DNA from: a virus
Reading direction: 5' to 3' (one strand)
IMG/VR virus record: IMGVR_UViG_3300021168_000039
Span: 1 to 53,683 of that record
Length of the DNA: 53,683 nucleotides
Part shown: positions 21,616-28,549 of the stretch, piece by piece
How positions within the stretch are numbered: the first letter of the stretch is position 1
Layout of the letters: the number at the start of each line of letters is the position of its first letter
The notes under the pieces: model-generated
What the model saw: the letters and a program-made list of their open reading frames with translations, nothing else
The model's database searches: none
Told to the model about the DNA's origin: nothing
Position numbers and translations under genes: made by a program

Positions 21616-22010
21616 ACTGCCTCCGTGTCAAAGTATTTGTTGTCTGCGAGAACTTGCTTTGCCAGCTTCCTCATCTGCGAAGGGTCTAGACGCTTTGGCA
21701 TCAGAGAACATGCGAAGTCTTGCACTGATTGAAACCAGTCAAAGTCCTCGCCTGCCGTGCCGAATGCCTTGCTTTCCTTCTCCAGTATTAGAGCGGCATC
21801 CCTGACATACTGCCATACTCCGCTCATGCCGCTTAGGTCATCGCAGTACTCTTCATAGAACGTGCGTGACATTGCGGTTGAGAAGAATTCCGCAGTAACA
21901 CCAGACACAGACTCAAGGTCTGCAAGCGTGTACTTCTTTGGCGCTGGTTTTCGTCCACCACTTTTAGTTGTCATACGCCTCCATTGAGCATTTTCACTGT
22001 AGAACGCCAT
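21612..22010 (-). CDS. Hypothetical protein
   Basis: 132 residues from the ATG at 22010 (AAGGAG eight bases upstream); a second ATG at 21974 with GGAGG is possible. Contains a basic linker (SGGRKPAPKKY) and helices, e.g. YVRDAALILEKESKAFG. Unknown. Confidence 0.6.
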   Translation of the reverse strand: MAFYSENAQWRRMTTKSGGRKPAPKKYTLADLESVSGVTAEFFSTAMSRTFYEEYCDDLSGMSGVWQYVRDAALILEKESKAFGTAGEDFDWFQSVQDFACSLMPKRLDPSQMRKLAKQVLADNKYFDTEAV

Positions 22011-22012
22011 GG

Positions 22013-22285
22013 TTAGATCTCCTTAGCGAATGCGCGGCCACCACTGACTAGATGGTCCAGCCCCGGTTCCAAGGCCTCAGGCCAAGTTGCATGCGCTTCT
22101 GCAACCGATCTGTATCCGTTGTCAACAATGGAAGCACCGTGATCATCTACTTGGACAATGGCGTAGAGCCTGTCTAGACTCTCGCCACTGTAAATGTCGT
22201 TCTCGGTATCCTCAAAGTCACCGTCAATCGTGATGCCAGTGTCTTTTCCCTCGTACCCCACGATCTCTACAATGTAAGTCTTCAT
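22013..22285 (-). CDS. Hypothetical protein
   Basis: 90 residues, GGAGGCAGT before the ATG at 22285, ATGA overlap. Acidic alpha/beta: YIVEIVGYEGKDTGITIDG, VQVDDHGASIVDNGYRSVAE. A small antirestriction- or mimic-like protein is conceivable but unsupported. Confidence 0.6.
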   Translation of the reverse strand: MKTYIVEIVGYEGKDTGITIDGDFEDTENDIYSGESLDRLYAIVQVDDHGASIVDNGYRSVAEAHATWPEALEPGLDHLVSGGRAFAKEI

Positions 22286-22497
22286 ACTGCCTCCGTTGGT
22301 CTCGTGAACTTGACTGGTACATGGTGAAGCTTCCGTACTCCGAGGTAGAAAACCTCGAAGCGCTTGGGCGTGTACACTTCGTCTACCTCGACACAGGCGA
22401 AGCTTGGATCAGTGCGCAAGCTAAACTCTGCGCGTGCCGTGCGTGTGGTGAAGCAGAAGACGTGGAAGCCACGGCTTGTCAGTTCTTCTGTAGTCAT
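22282..22497 (-). CDS. Hypothetical protein
   Basis: 71 residues from the ATG at 22497 with GGAGG eight bases upstream. Beta-rich with VDEVYTPKRFEVFYLGVRKL. Ends PTEAV because the last codons coincide with the next gene's ribosome site. Confidence 0.6.
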   Translation of the reverse strand: MTTEELTSRGFHVFCFTTRTARAEFSLRTDPSFACVEVDEVYTPKRFEVFYLGVRKLHHVPVKFTRPTEAV

Positions 22498-22514
22498 GAC
22501 TCCCACCTCCTCTC

Positions 22515-23255
22515 TTAGGCGCTACGAATCCAGTAGTCCTCACCCTCGAAGTTTACCGAGGAGTAGTCCTGCTGTAGTTGCTCAGCGGCTTGCTTCCAGT
22601 CGATGCAGTTCACAGGCCACTCAGCGTTGCGATCAATTGCTCCGATGTCATCTGCGAGCTGCATTGCATAGTCCTCAAAGTACGAGTCACGAATCAAAGC
22701 TTCTCCATGGCTCCACTCTGAGGTGGCATCGCGGCCTTCGCTGTCTAGCGCTCGAAGTGCCTTGAGTTCTTCTCCGTTGACTTGGTCCCAGTTGTTGAGT
22801 TCGTCCAGAGTGCCGTCAGCCTCGTCCTGAAGTTCGAACATGTGATCTTCGTTGGCATCCTCAGGAGCAACGTTCTTTAAGGCTTCAGCAGCGGTGTTTG
22901 AGGCGTCTTGGTATGCCTCGCGGTCGTCTTGCAACTCTTCGATGCGTGCGATTACATCCCGGCTGTCGATGATGTCCTGCCCGTTGTGAATGCTCATACT
23001 GCCTCCCGAGGTGTGATCGTTATGCTTCTCTGTGACGGCGCGGACGTAGAAGTTCGGCACGTAAGCACGAGTAGTTTTCTCCATGTAAGCGCTGGCCCAA
23101 TAGCGGTCAACTGAGATTCCGATAATGCCTGCGACGTTCTTGTAAAACAACTCGCCTTTGAATCCACCGTTAATCGCAATGGCAAGCGTGCCGTTTGGTA
23201 GTTCTGAGATAGGAACAATCGGGTTTTTCTCTTGCTCGGTTACAATGTAGCTCAT
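22515..23255 (-). CDS. In-frame fusion of two phage genes; C-terminal ArdA-like antirestriction-type domain
   Basis: 246 residues from the ATG at 23255. Residues 1-80 (VPISELPNGTLAIAINGG...) resemble part of the protein at 13056-13445. Residues 87-246 start at an internal ATG (22997) that has its own GGAGGCAGT site and reads DSRDVIARIEELQ...LIRDSYFEDYAMQLADDIGAI...CIDWKQAAEQLQQDYSSV, the block I associate with proteins annotated as ArdA-like antirestriction. The two halves are normally separate; here no stop intervenes, so both a fused and a 160-residue product are possible. Confidence 0.6.
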   Translation of the reverse strand: MSYIVTEQEKNPIVPISELPNGTLAIAINGGFKGELFYKNVAGIIGISVDRYWASAYMEKTTRAYVPNFYVRAVTEKHNDHTSGGSMSIHNGQDIIDSRDVIARIEELQDDREAYQDASNTAAEALKNVAPEDANEDHMFELQDEADGTLDELNNWDQVNGEELKALRALDSEGRDATSEWSHGEALIRDSYFEDYAMQLADDIGAIDRNAEWPVNCIDWKQAAEQLQQDYSSVNFEGEDYWIRSA

Positions 23256-23596
23256 GCTGCCTCCTGAGGTTCAAGCTTTGTGAAGTGGCGCAGAAATTTG
23301 TTAGCCCTCGCCACTGCTGTACGTGCATACCATGAAGACACACGGCGCTTCGTATGCCCAGACGCTAGATCAATCACCGTGATGCGGTAGCGATCCAGAG
23401 CCCACGTAATCTCCACGCGATAGAGATGCTGAGGAGTTTGCATAGGAACAACTTGCTGCCACTCTAGGCCAGCAAGCATTTCGACTGTAAACACTGCGCG
23501 TGTTCGCACAGTTGTTGGCAGACTGCCCATAGCCCTTAGCCACTCCTCAGTGCTCTTGGATGAGCCTATCTTAGCCATTGCTTGATGCCATGTCAT
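23252..23596 (-). CDS. Hypothetical protein
   Basis: 114 residues, GGAGGCAGT before the ATG at 23596. Beta strands (HLYRVEITWALDRYRITVID) followed by a basic helix (RRVSSWYARTAVARANKFLR). Unknown. Confidence 0.6.
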   Translation of the reverse strand: MTWHQAMAKIGSSKSTEEWLRAMGSLPTTVRTRAVFTVEMLAGLEWQQVVPMQTPQHLYRVEITWALDRYRITVIDLASGHTKRRVSSWYARTAVARANKFLRHFTKLEPQEAA

Positions 23597-23605
23597 ACTG
23601 CCTCC

Positions 23606-23812
23606 CTAGTCGCGGTCGTCCCATGCTTGGGGGCCGCAGTCAATGTAACGTGCGTGTTGCTCTTCACGCGATGCATGCTCTGCTGCGACATAAAGCACAT
23701 CGCTGTGCAGGGAGCACGGCGCTCTGCGCAGACACTTAGTCAATGTGCAGTAGCGCTCAGGATGTGCTTCCTTGGCCAAGCGTATGGCCTTTGCAGTTGC
23801 GTTACGACTCAT
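23606..23812 (-). CDS. Small conserved phage protein
   Basis: 68 residues, ATGA overlap at 23812. The basic N-terminus SRNATAKAIRLAKEAHPERY followed by CTLTKCLRRAPC looks like a nucleic-acid or zinc binding motif, which is inference. Confidence 0.6.
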   Translation of the reverse strand: MSRNATAKAIRLAKEAHPERYCTLTKCLRRAPCSLHSDVLYVAAEHASREEQHARYIDCGPQAWDDRD

Positions 23813-24075
23813 GCTAAGTCCTCCAGTTGATTGACACCGACGTGCATCTGATTGTCGCCTGCGTACCTCGCCTTCAGCAGCGAATCACTCAAGGCACGTT
23901 GCCAGTGTGACCAGTTATCCGGCCACGCTCCCCACTCGTTCCATTCTTGCACAGCCTTGCGACACGCGGCGATTACAGCTTCGCTGCGCTTCAATGGGTC
24001 CGACACTTTCATAGCGCGTGTCAGTGCGGCCTTCAGCTTGGGATTGTTGCGCTTTGCTCGTTCGTAGTCGATCAC
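23809..24075 (-). CDS. Conserved phage protein
   Basis: 88 residues from a GTG at 24075, supported by GGAGG seven bases upstream and a GTGA overlap. SEAVIAACRKAVQEWNEWG and WPDNWSHWQRALSDSL form a Trp-rich block I have seen in other phages. Function unknown. Confidence 0.65.
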   Translation of the reverse strand: MIDYERAKRNNPKLKAALTRAMKVSDPLKRSEAVIAACRKAVQEWNEWGAWPDNWSHWQRALSDSLLKARYAGDNQMHVGVNQLEDLA

Positions 24076-24419
24076 GGCTGTACCTCCATACCTTCTGAGA
24101 AGATCACGGTCACTTCCCCGGCAAGCGTGCCACGGTTAACGTAGAAGTACCAATCGTACGCCTTCTGATACACGCGACCATAGATGAACTGGTTCATGCG
24201 CTCCTTGGTGGTCACCGTGTGGTACCCACCAGTGTGGAGCGTCACCTTGCCGTTGTAGTGGAAGCGTACGATGTACGTATTGTGCAAACGCACACCGATG
24301 AACTGAAGGCCTTCGAGGCGTTCAAGCCAAGTGTTGTTGCCCAGCTTGACCTGCTCCCGACCATTGAGTAACGCTGCTGCTTCTGAGTATGACTTGGGTG
24401 TTGCTTTCATCTTTGCCAT
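24072..24419 (-). CDS. Conserved phage/plasmid protein
   Basis: 115 residues, CAGGAGGACACC before the ATG at 24419. LGNNTWLERLEGLQFIGVRL, then HNTYIVRF...GGYHTVTTKERMNQF, is a recurrent pattern in phages and actinobacterial mobile elements, unassigned. Confidence 0.7.
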   Translation of the reverse strand: MAKMKATPKSYSEAAALLNGREQVKLGNNTWLERLEGLQFIGVRLHNTYIVRFHYNGKVTLHTGGYHTVTTKERMNQFIYGRVYQKAYDWYFYVNRGTLAGEVTVIFSEGMEVQP

Positions 24420-24446
24420 GGTGTCCTCCTGAGGACTTGGAACAGG

Positions 24447-24620
24447 TTATGCCAAAAGCTTGGCAATGTAAACTTCATTGTGCAGAGCTGACTGCTTTGC
24501 ATACTCATCCCTAGCAGCTTGCTCACTAAGGTAGTATCTGATGGTCTGCTCATAATCTGTGTGATGTACGATCACCACATACGCTGGTGCTTGCGCATCC
24601 TCAACAATTTGAATATGCAT
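24447..24620 (-). CDS. 57-residue hypothetical protein
   Basis: ATG at 24620 after CAGGAGGACACC, the same ribosome-site module as its neighbours. AYVVIVHHTDYEQTIRYYLS then helix EQAARDEYAKQSA. Small alpha/beta protein of unknown role. Confidence 0.65.
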   Translation of the reverse strand: MHIQIVEDAQAPAYVVIVHHTDYEQTIRYYLSEQAARDEYAKQSALHNEVYIAKLLA

Positions 24621-24636
24621 GGTGTCCTCCTGAGGT

Positions 24637-25053
24637 TTAGATTGCGTTAGCTTGTACGAAGGTCAACATTTCCGTTGCGTCTTCGTCCCATTCTAGGTTT
24701 CGGCTTGCTAGTGCCTCGGCTTCAGCTTGGGTCATGTCTCCTGAAGTCAGGTAGCCTAGGCCAAACGCGGCCAGCTTGGCCTGATAAGTAGCAGGTGCGG
24801 CCTTGCAGGCTTCACAGGCCTTAGACTCTGGTGAGTCACCTTCGTACTTGTGTTCGTCGCAGGTGTCTCCCGCAGCGTAATCAAATTCGCTTTGGAAAGC
24901 GTCACAGTAGGAGCACGAGCCATACGAACCGTGTACCCAGAATGTGCGGCCTTGATAAACTACCTTGGCAAACCAATCGCCCTGATAACTACCAAACGTT
25001 GAGCTGGCCAATAGCTTTGCGCCAGCGGCTTTTAGTGCTTCAAAGTATCCCAT
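24637..25053 (-). CDS. Conserved phage protein with Cys-rich centre
   Basis: 138 residues, AGGAGGACATC before the ATG at 25053. FGSYQGDWFAKVVYQGRTFW, VHGSYGSCSYCDAFQSEFDY and CDEH...CEAC, then LAAFGLGYL. A widespread phage protein of unknown function; the cysteines suggest a metal site. Confidence 0.7.
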   Translation of the reverse strand: MGYFEALKAAGAKLLASSTFGSYQGDWFAKVVYQGRTFWVHGSYGSCSYCDAFQSEFDYAAGDTCDEHKYEGDSPESKACEACKAAPATYQAKLAAFGLGYLTSGDMTQAEAEALASRNLEWDEDATEMLTFVQANAI

Positions 25054-25062
25054 GATGTCCTC

Positions 25063-25284
25063 CTATTGGACAAAGTACTTCTGAGCACTCCTCGGCTTCA
25101 GGCCGCGTGCAGCGCTCGTGCTTGGCACGTACACAAGCTCACCTCGGCATTCAATCGCCTTGGCCACTGCCTCGTGTACGTCTTGGTCCCGCGTCAGTGC
25201 ATAGATGGCCTCGGGCTTGATGCGTGCCACGCGGCCATCGTTGCTGACTTCGAGTGTCTCACCATTGTACTTGATTGTGGTCAT
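25063..25284 (-). CDS. Hypothetical protein
   Basis: 73 residues, GGAGGCAGC before the ATG at 25284 (ATGA overlap). Short strands TIKYNGETLEVSNDGRVARI, then a helix. Unknown. Confidence 0.6.
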   Translation of the reverse strand: MTTIKYNGETLEVSNDGRVARIKPEAIYALTRDQDVHEAVAKAIECRGELVYVPSTSAARGLKPRSAQKYFVQ

Positions 25285-25568
25285 GCTGCCTCCAGTGCTT
25301 TCCTAGCACGCGTTAGTTCTTTGTGCAGTTCTACTATCTCTCCCCGGTCCAATGCAGAGGTAGGGTCAAGCGCATCTGCCAAGGTCTCCATGGCATTGGT
25401 CACGGCATCTCTCAAGGCCTGATACTTCTGCGCCTCTTCTGGAGAGGTGAGGTTAGAGTTTGGCTTCTCTCCGCGCTTCAATCGCTCACGTTCCAAACGC
25501 TTGGCATCTTCCCAAATTTTAGCCATTCTATCGTTGTATCTTTCTGCTCCAGACTTATGGTTTGCCAT
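25281..25568 (-). CDS. Small helical phage protein
   Basis: 95 residues, CAAGGAGAG before the ATG at 25568. NHKSGAERYNDRMAKIWEDA is a familiar phage N-terminus. The remainder is coiled coil (EIVELHKELTRARKALEAA). Confidence 0.65.
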   Translation of the reverse strand: MANHKSGAERYNDRMAKIWEDAKRLERERLKRGEKPNSNLTSPEEAQKYQALRDAVTNAMETLADALDPTSALDRGEIVELHKELTRARKALEAA

Positions 25569-25689
25569 GGTCTCTCCTTGGATTGCTCACTCTGCACTCC
25601 CGTTACCTTCACTAAGGCATTATGGCCCGTGTCATTATCGAGGACGGTTCAGTGCAGGGTGAGCAGGGCTCTTTCGAACCCGCTCCTGT

Positions 25690-25872
25690 TTAGAATGCTA
25701 CGACATCAACGTGCGAGCTGCCACAGCGTATGCAGGTTATGCCTTCGTCGTACAGGTCGAAGGCGGGGTTCAGTTCGTTGTTGAGCGTGCCAGCGTTGCA
25801 ATCCTTACAAACGCCTTGCACGCTTGGCATACGCTCACGCTCTACATCAGGTGTCTCACGATATCGCGCCAT
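25690..25872 (-). CDS. Zinc-ribbon protein
   Basis: 60 residues, GAGGAGGG before the ATG at 25872. VCKDCNAGTL and TCIRCGSSH supply two CxxC pairs. Likely a structural zinc ribbon; partner unknown. Confidence 0.65.
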   Translation of the reverse strand: MARYRETPDVERERMPSVQGVCKDCNAGTLNNELNPAFDLYDEGITCIRCGSSHVDVVAF

Positions 25873-25887
25873 GGTCCCTCCTCAGGG

Positions 25888-26109
25888 TTACAGGATGTGC
25901 AGCTCGTAAACTTTGCTGCCATCAGTCAGTTTCTCTTCCCAGAGCCTAGCGATACTGGCATAGGCGTAGGCTTCTTCAGGTTCGAACGTCTTCACATATA
26001 CAACGTCGGTCCACTTCAGGTTGGCAATCGCCAACATGGCTTGGATGTCGCCCAGCATCGCCCGTACATCCCCGAATCTGCGTTCTGCAATTAGCTTTGG
26101 TGCGGTCAT
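25888..26109 (-). CDS. Small conserved phage protein
   Basis: 73 residues, AGGAGGACACC before the ATG at 26109. FGDVRAMLGDIQAMLAIANL then WTDVVYVKTFEPEEAYAYA. Unknown. Confidence 0.6.
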   Translation of the reverse strand: MTAPKLIAERRFGDVRAMLGDIQAMLAIANLKWTDVVYVKTFEPEEAYAYASIARLWEEKLTDGSKVYELHIL

Positions 26110-26124
26110 GGTGTCCTCCTAAGG

Positions 26125-26409
26125 TTAGAGTCTCGCTTCCTGAATGCGTGCTACAGCGGCCTTGACTATGCCGTACACAGAGCCGCGTGGGAATGCAGCG
26201 TCAAGTTCTTGTAGGGTTCGCCCTGCTGGTAATGTAGAGTTGGTCTCGAACATCTCAAGCACAGTTTGTAGCGCGTCCACCAGTTGGATGCGTGCTAGCT
26301 TCTGGTTCTCCTGAGCTACGATGGCGCGGTCGTGATTGTCACGCCAGCTTTGTATTTCAGCGCGGCTGATGTAGTTCGTGAGTGGATTGTCCTTCGTGAT
26401 TCGCGGCAT
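26125..26409 (-). CDS. Small conserved phage protein
   Basis: 94 residues, TAGGAGGCAAC before the ATG at 26409. Helical throughout; the N-terminal PRITKDNPLTNYISRAEIQ block and a later ELDAAFPRGSVYGIVKAA are familiar from phages, with no function known. Confidence 0.6.
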   Translation of the reverse strand: MPRITKDNPLTNYISRAEIQSWRDNHDRAIVAQENQKLARIQLVDALQTVLEMFETNSTLPAGRTLQELDAAFPRGSVYGIVKAAVARIQEARL

Positions 26410-26433
26410 TGTTGCCTCCTAAGATGTACCAGT

Positions 26434-26468
26434 CATGCCCTGAGGGCTTCTCAGGTCTTCAGGGCATG
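26434..26468. repeat. 10-bp intergenic inverted repeat
   Basis: CATGCCCTGA (26434-26443) pairs with TCAGGGCATG (26459-26468) around a 15-base loop. No T-tract follows on either strand, so it is not a terminator. It sits between the stop at 26480 and the start at 26409 and may act as an mRNA stability or processing hairpin. Confidence 0.7.
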
Positions 26469-26479
26469 CCTTGCATATC

Positions 26480-26671
26480 TTAGATTGTTGCTTCGATCTT
26501 GACTCTGCGCACAACAAGTCGGAACGGTGTTCCCGGTTCGTTTTCCCGATACTCTTTCAACCGTGCTCGTGCTTCGCTTCTGGTGGTCTCGCACGTCACT
26601 TCTTCCCATGCACCAGAGTAGAGCCCATGCACCTGATACTCGTCTTCAGTCTTGCGCTTATATGCGCTCAT
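26480..26671 (-). CDS. Small conserved phage protein
   Basis: 63 residues, ATGA-coupled at 26671. DEYQVHGLYSGAWEEVTCE then RARLKEYRENEPGTPFRLVV is a recurring phage small protein (ferredoxin-like fold likely), role unknown. Confidence 0.65.
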   Translation of the reverse strand: MSAYKRKTEDEYQVHGLYSGAWEEVTCETTRSEARARLKEYRENEPGTPFRLVVRRVKIEATI

Positions 26672-26895
26672 ACTGTCTCCTTCAGGCCTGCGGCCTTGTA
26701 GAAACGCTGTGTGTTGAACTTGGGGTTGTCGTTGGCCAGATTGTTGGCCAGCAAGCGGATCAAGCCCTTGATGGTGTTGACTCGAATGTCGTTGTGCACT
26801 TGATTAAACGTGCCTCTCATGTCGCTGACTTCCAGTTCGTAGCGGAAGAAGCTAGCAAGCTTCTCATAATGTTTGTGCGTGAATGTGGTGGTCAT
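26668..26895 (-). CDS. Small conserved phage protein
   Basis: 75 residues, GAGGAGACGATC before the ATG at 26895. FTHKHYEKLASFF at the start and LANNLANDNPKFNTQRFYKA at the end are a recurring pattern in phage small proteins. Unknown function. Confidence 0.65.
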   Translation of the reverse strand: MTTTFTHKHYEKLASFFRYELEVSDMRGTFNQVHNDIRVNTIKGLIRLLANNLANDNPKFNTQRFYKAAGLKETV

Positions 26896-26929
26896 GATCG
26901 TCTCCTCAGTGCGGGATTGGATTCAGGTA

Positions 26930-27127
26930 CTAGCTTACCTTGGCAATGACGCCGTCTTTCATGGTCACTTCAGCGAACCACTTGCGATTGTAAGGCGAGG
27001 GGCCAACAACGCAGAACTTGCCCGTTGCCACGTACTCAAGACCGAATGCGCTGGTCTCTATGTATCGCAAAGGTTGGCCAACGTTTTCCTTCAGGGCTTT
27101 CTTGGTTGGATACGATGCTCCCATCAT
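26930..27127 (-). CDS. Small conserved phage protein
   Basis: 65 residues, GGAGGCAGCACATT before the ATG at 27127. YPTKKALKENVGQPLRYIET, FGLEYVATGKFCVVGPSPY and RKWFAEVTM form a recognisable conserved phage protein of unknown function. Confidence 0.7.
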   Translation of the reverse strand: MMGASYPTKKALKENVGQPLRYIETSAFGLEYVATGKFCVVGPSPYNRKWFAEVTMKDGVIAKVS

Positions 27128-27153
27128 AATGTGCTGCCTCCTAAGTGTTCATT

Positions 27154-27220
27154 CATGCACTGAAGCCTAACAGTGAAGCGGCCTTTCGGTCCTGTAATCA
27201 CAGCTTAGGTGCAGTGCATG
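27154..27220. repeat. Two-part inverted repeat overlapping the HNH gene end
   Basis: CATGCACTG (27154-27162) and CCTAA (27166-27170) pair with TTAGG (27205-27209) and CAGTGCATG (27212-27220), giving a 14-bp interrupted stem. It spans the stop of the HNH gene and the leader of the next one, so it may control processing or expression at this junction. Confidence 0.7.
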
Positions 27221-27524
27221 ATGAAGACTTAATCTTCTTGCTTTGCCTTTGTCGCTTGTTTTGGTTGCTTTCCAGAGGTGTGACCCATCGCACATTGCCG
27301 GGTTCATAGTGCCCGTCATTATTGCTACGATCTAGCCTCATTCCAGCAGGTCTTGGCCCAACGTCCGCGAGAAACTGAGCAAACGATGCAAACCTAAACA
27401 GGATACCGCGACCGCCCCAGTATTTGAATCTGGGATGGTTCGGGTTTGTGCATCTGTGCTTAGCGTGCATGTATGCCTGATACTCGGGAGTGTGCCGATA
27501 GTTCGCACGATGACCGTGCTTCAT
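27198..27524 (-). CDS. HNH-type homing endonuclease-like protein
   Basis: 108 residues from the ATG at 27524; a TTG 12 bases upstream lacks a ribosome site. YQAYMHAKHRCTNPNHPRF, WGGRGI, LDRSNNDGHYEPGNVRW and a basic C-terminus. Same family as 109-474 (W/Y-x-x-M, C-x-NP, GGRGI, LDR-x-NN-x-G-x-Y-x-PGN). It is the first clear gene of the long leftward operon. Confidence 0.75.
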   Translation of the reverse strand: MKHGHRANYRHTPEYQAYMHAKHRCTNPNHPRFKYWGGRGILFRFASFAQFLADVGPRPAGMRLDRSNNDGHYEPGNVRWVTPLESNQNKRQRQSKKIKSSSCTAPKL

Positions 27525-27540
27525 TTTGTTTTCCAATCTG

Positions 27541-27941
27541 TAAGGTTACCGCGATAGGCTGGGTTATCCAGTGAGTAAAGGGAGCGGACTTGTAAGGCCC
27601 CGTAAACTTCCCCGCGACTGCATCGCATCCTGAACCCCGTTCGGCTCTAGCCTTCCATGACGGGTTTGCTGATGAGTCTTTCGCGTTTGCTGTACTTCGC
27701 TCCGGTTCGAACACCGGACGGCTTTTCCATTCACGCGTATGTCGTACTCTTGTCCTATCGCTTGGCTTGGACCGAGTCGGCTGGTTCGTCAGCACCGGAG
27801 GTGTTCGAAGCGGCTTTCCTGTCCCGCTTCAGTTTCTCAGGTCGCCTCACTGGCCGCTACGGCATGGCCTGCTCCGGTAACCGTTACCTGCTCCGTGCCA
27901 CTACTTTCAGCCTATCCTGTCCGTACCGCTTACTGGTATGG
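27541..27941 (-). other. 400-bp leader between the leftward promoter and first gene; no confident CDS
   Basis: No credible full-length gene. One minus frame is open apart from TAG, TGA and TAG stops and ends in a 35-codon ATG frame (27628-27521) whose TGA overlaps the HNH ATG. There are many small hairpins, e.g. CCGGT-GTTCGA-ACCGG, GGTAAC-G-GTTACC and GAAC-GGG-GTTC. Either a decayed gene or a structured untranslated leader. Confidence 0.4.
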
Positions 27942-27970
27942 ATACTAGCAAAGCACTGGCCATAGGTCAA
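27942..27970 (-). promoter_or_regulatory. Leftward sigma70-type promoter
   Basis: Minus strand TTGACC (27970-27965), 17-base spacer, TAGTAT (27947-27942) with an extended -10 TGC. Predicted to start the long minus-strand operon with a leader of about 410 bases. Its flank TAGGTCAAGCACT recurs at about 28.7 kb. Confidence 0.5.
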
Positions 27971-28066
27971 GCACTATAGTCGCTTTGTTTTCAACAGGTC
28001 TCAGGCTATGAATGGGAAAGTCTTTTCCCTTCGAGGGAACTATTTTACCCACAGTGTAATTTCTAC

Positions 28067-28096
28067 TTGACTTTTAGCAGGTGTACATGCTATAAT
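28067..28096 (+). promoter_or_regulatory. Rightward sigma70 promoter with leaderless start
   Basis: TTGACT (28067-28072), 18-base spacer ending TGC (extended -10), TATAAT (28091-28096). The expected transcription start (about 28103) coincides with the ATG at 28104, so the mRNA would be leaderless. Confidence 0.8.
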
Positions 28097-28103
28097 TAAG
28101 TAT

Positions 28104-28538
28104 ATGAAAACACTAGAGCAGAGACAAATAGACATGAAAGACAGACAACCCCCGGATGTATATGATCCTAATGAGTTTAAGATGACAGCATGGGCTCGGT
28201 TCAGGCGTCTAAAACCTTACAAGCCAATGCTCTACGCTGCTAAGAAGAGAGCTTCAGAACTTGGCTTGCCTTTCAACCTGACTGACGCTGACATTTCAAT
28301 TCCTGAGGTTTGCCCAGTGCTCGGCCTTAAGCTTCAATCTGGGAGTGGCAGGCCCTGTGATTCTTCCCCTTCGCTTGACCGAATCATTCCGGCCATGGGT
28401 TATGTGTCTGGGAATGTCCGTGTCATCTCTTACCGTGCTAATGCTCTGAAGAGCAATGCAACCTTGGAAGAGCTTCGAGCAATCGTTGCTGACTCTGAGC
28501 GCATACGCTGCCATGTACGTTCGAACCCCGTGCTCTAA
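28104..28538 (+). CDS. HNH / endonuclease VII-like protein
   Basis: 144 residues. C-terminal core: CPVLGLKLQSGSGRPCDSSP, SLDRIIPAMGYVSGNVRVIS and YRANALKSNATLEELRAIV. The LDR-x-x-P-x-x-GY-x-x-GN-x-x-V box is typical of phage HNH/endonuclease VII-like nucleases that nick DNA. The N-terminus is basic. No ribosome site is visible because the promoter abuts the ATG. Only rightward gene before the large gene-free tract. Confidence 0.75.
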   Translation: MKTLEQRQIDMKDRQPPDVYDPNEFKMTAWARFRRLKPYKPMLYAAKKRASELGLPFNLTDADISIPEVCPVLGLKLQSGSGRPCDSSPSLDRIIPAMGYVSGNVRVISYRANALKSNATLEELRAIVADSERIRCHVRSNPVL

Positions 28539-28549
28539 TCGGAATGTCA

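Noticed and set aside
25569-25689. tRNA-like TTCGAACCC word and a 23-codon plus-strand frame
   Set aside because: No acceptor or anticodon stems can be formed, and the frame lacks a ribosome site and lies against the operon direction.
27660-27700. Hammerhead-like CTGATGAG word
   Set aside because: No GAAA box or stem II/III partner at the required positions.
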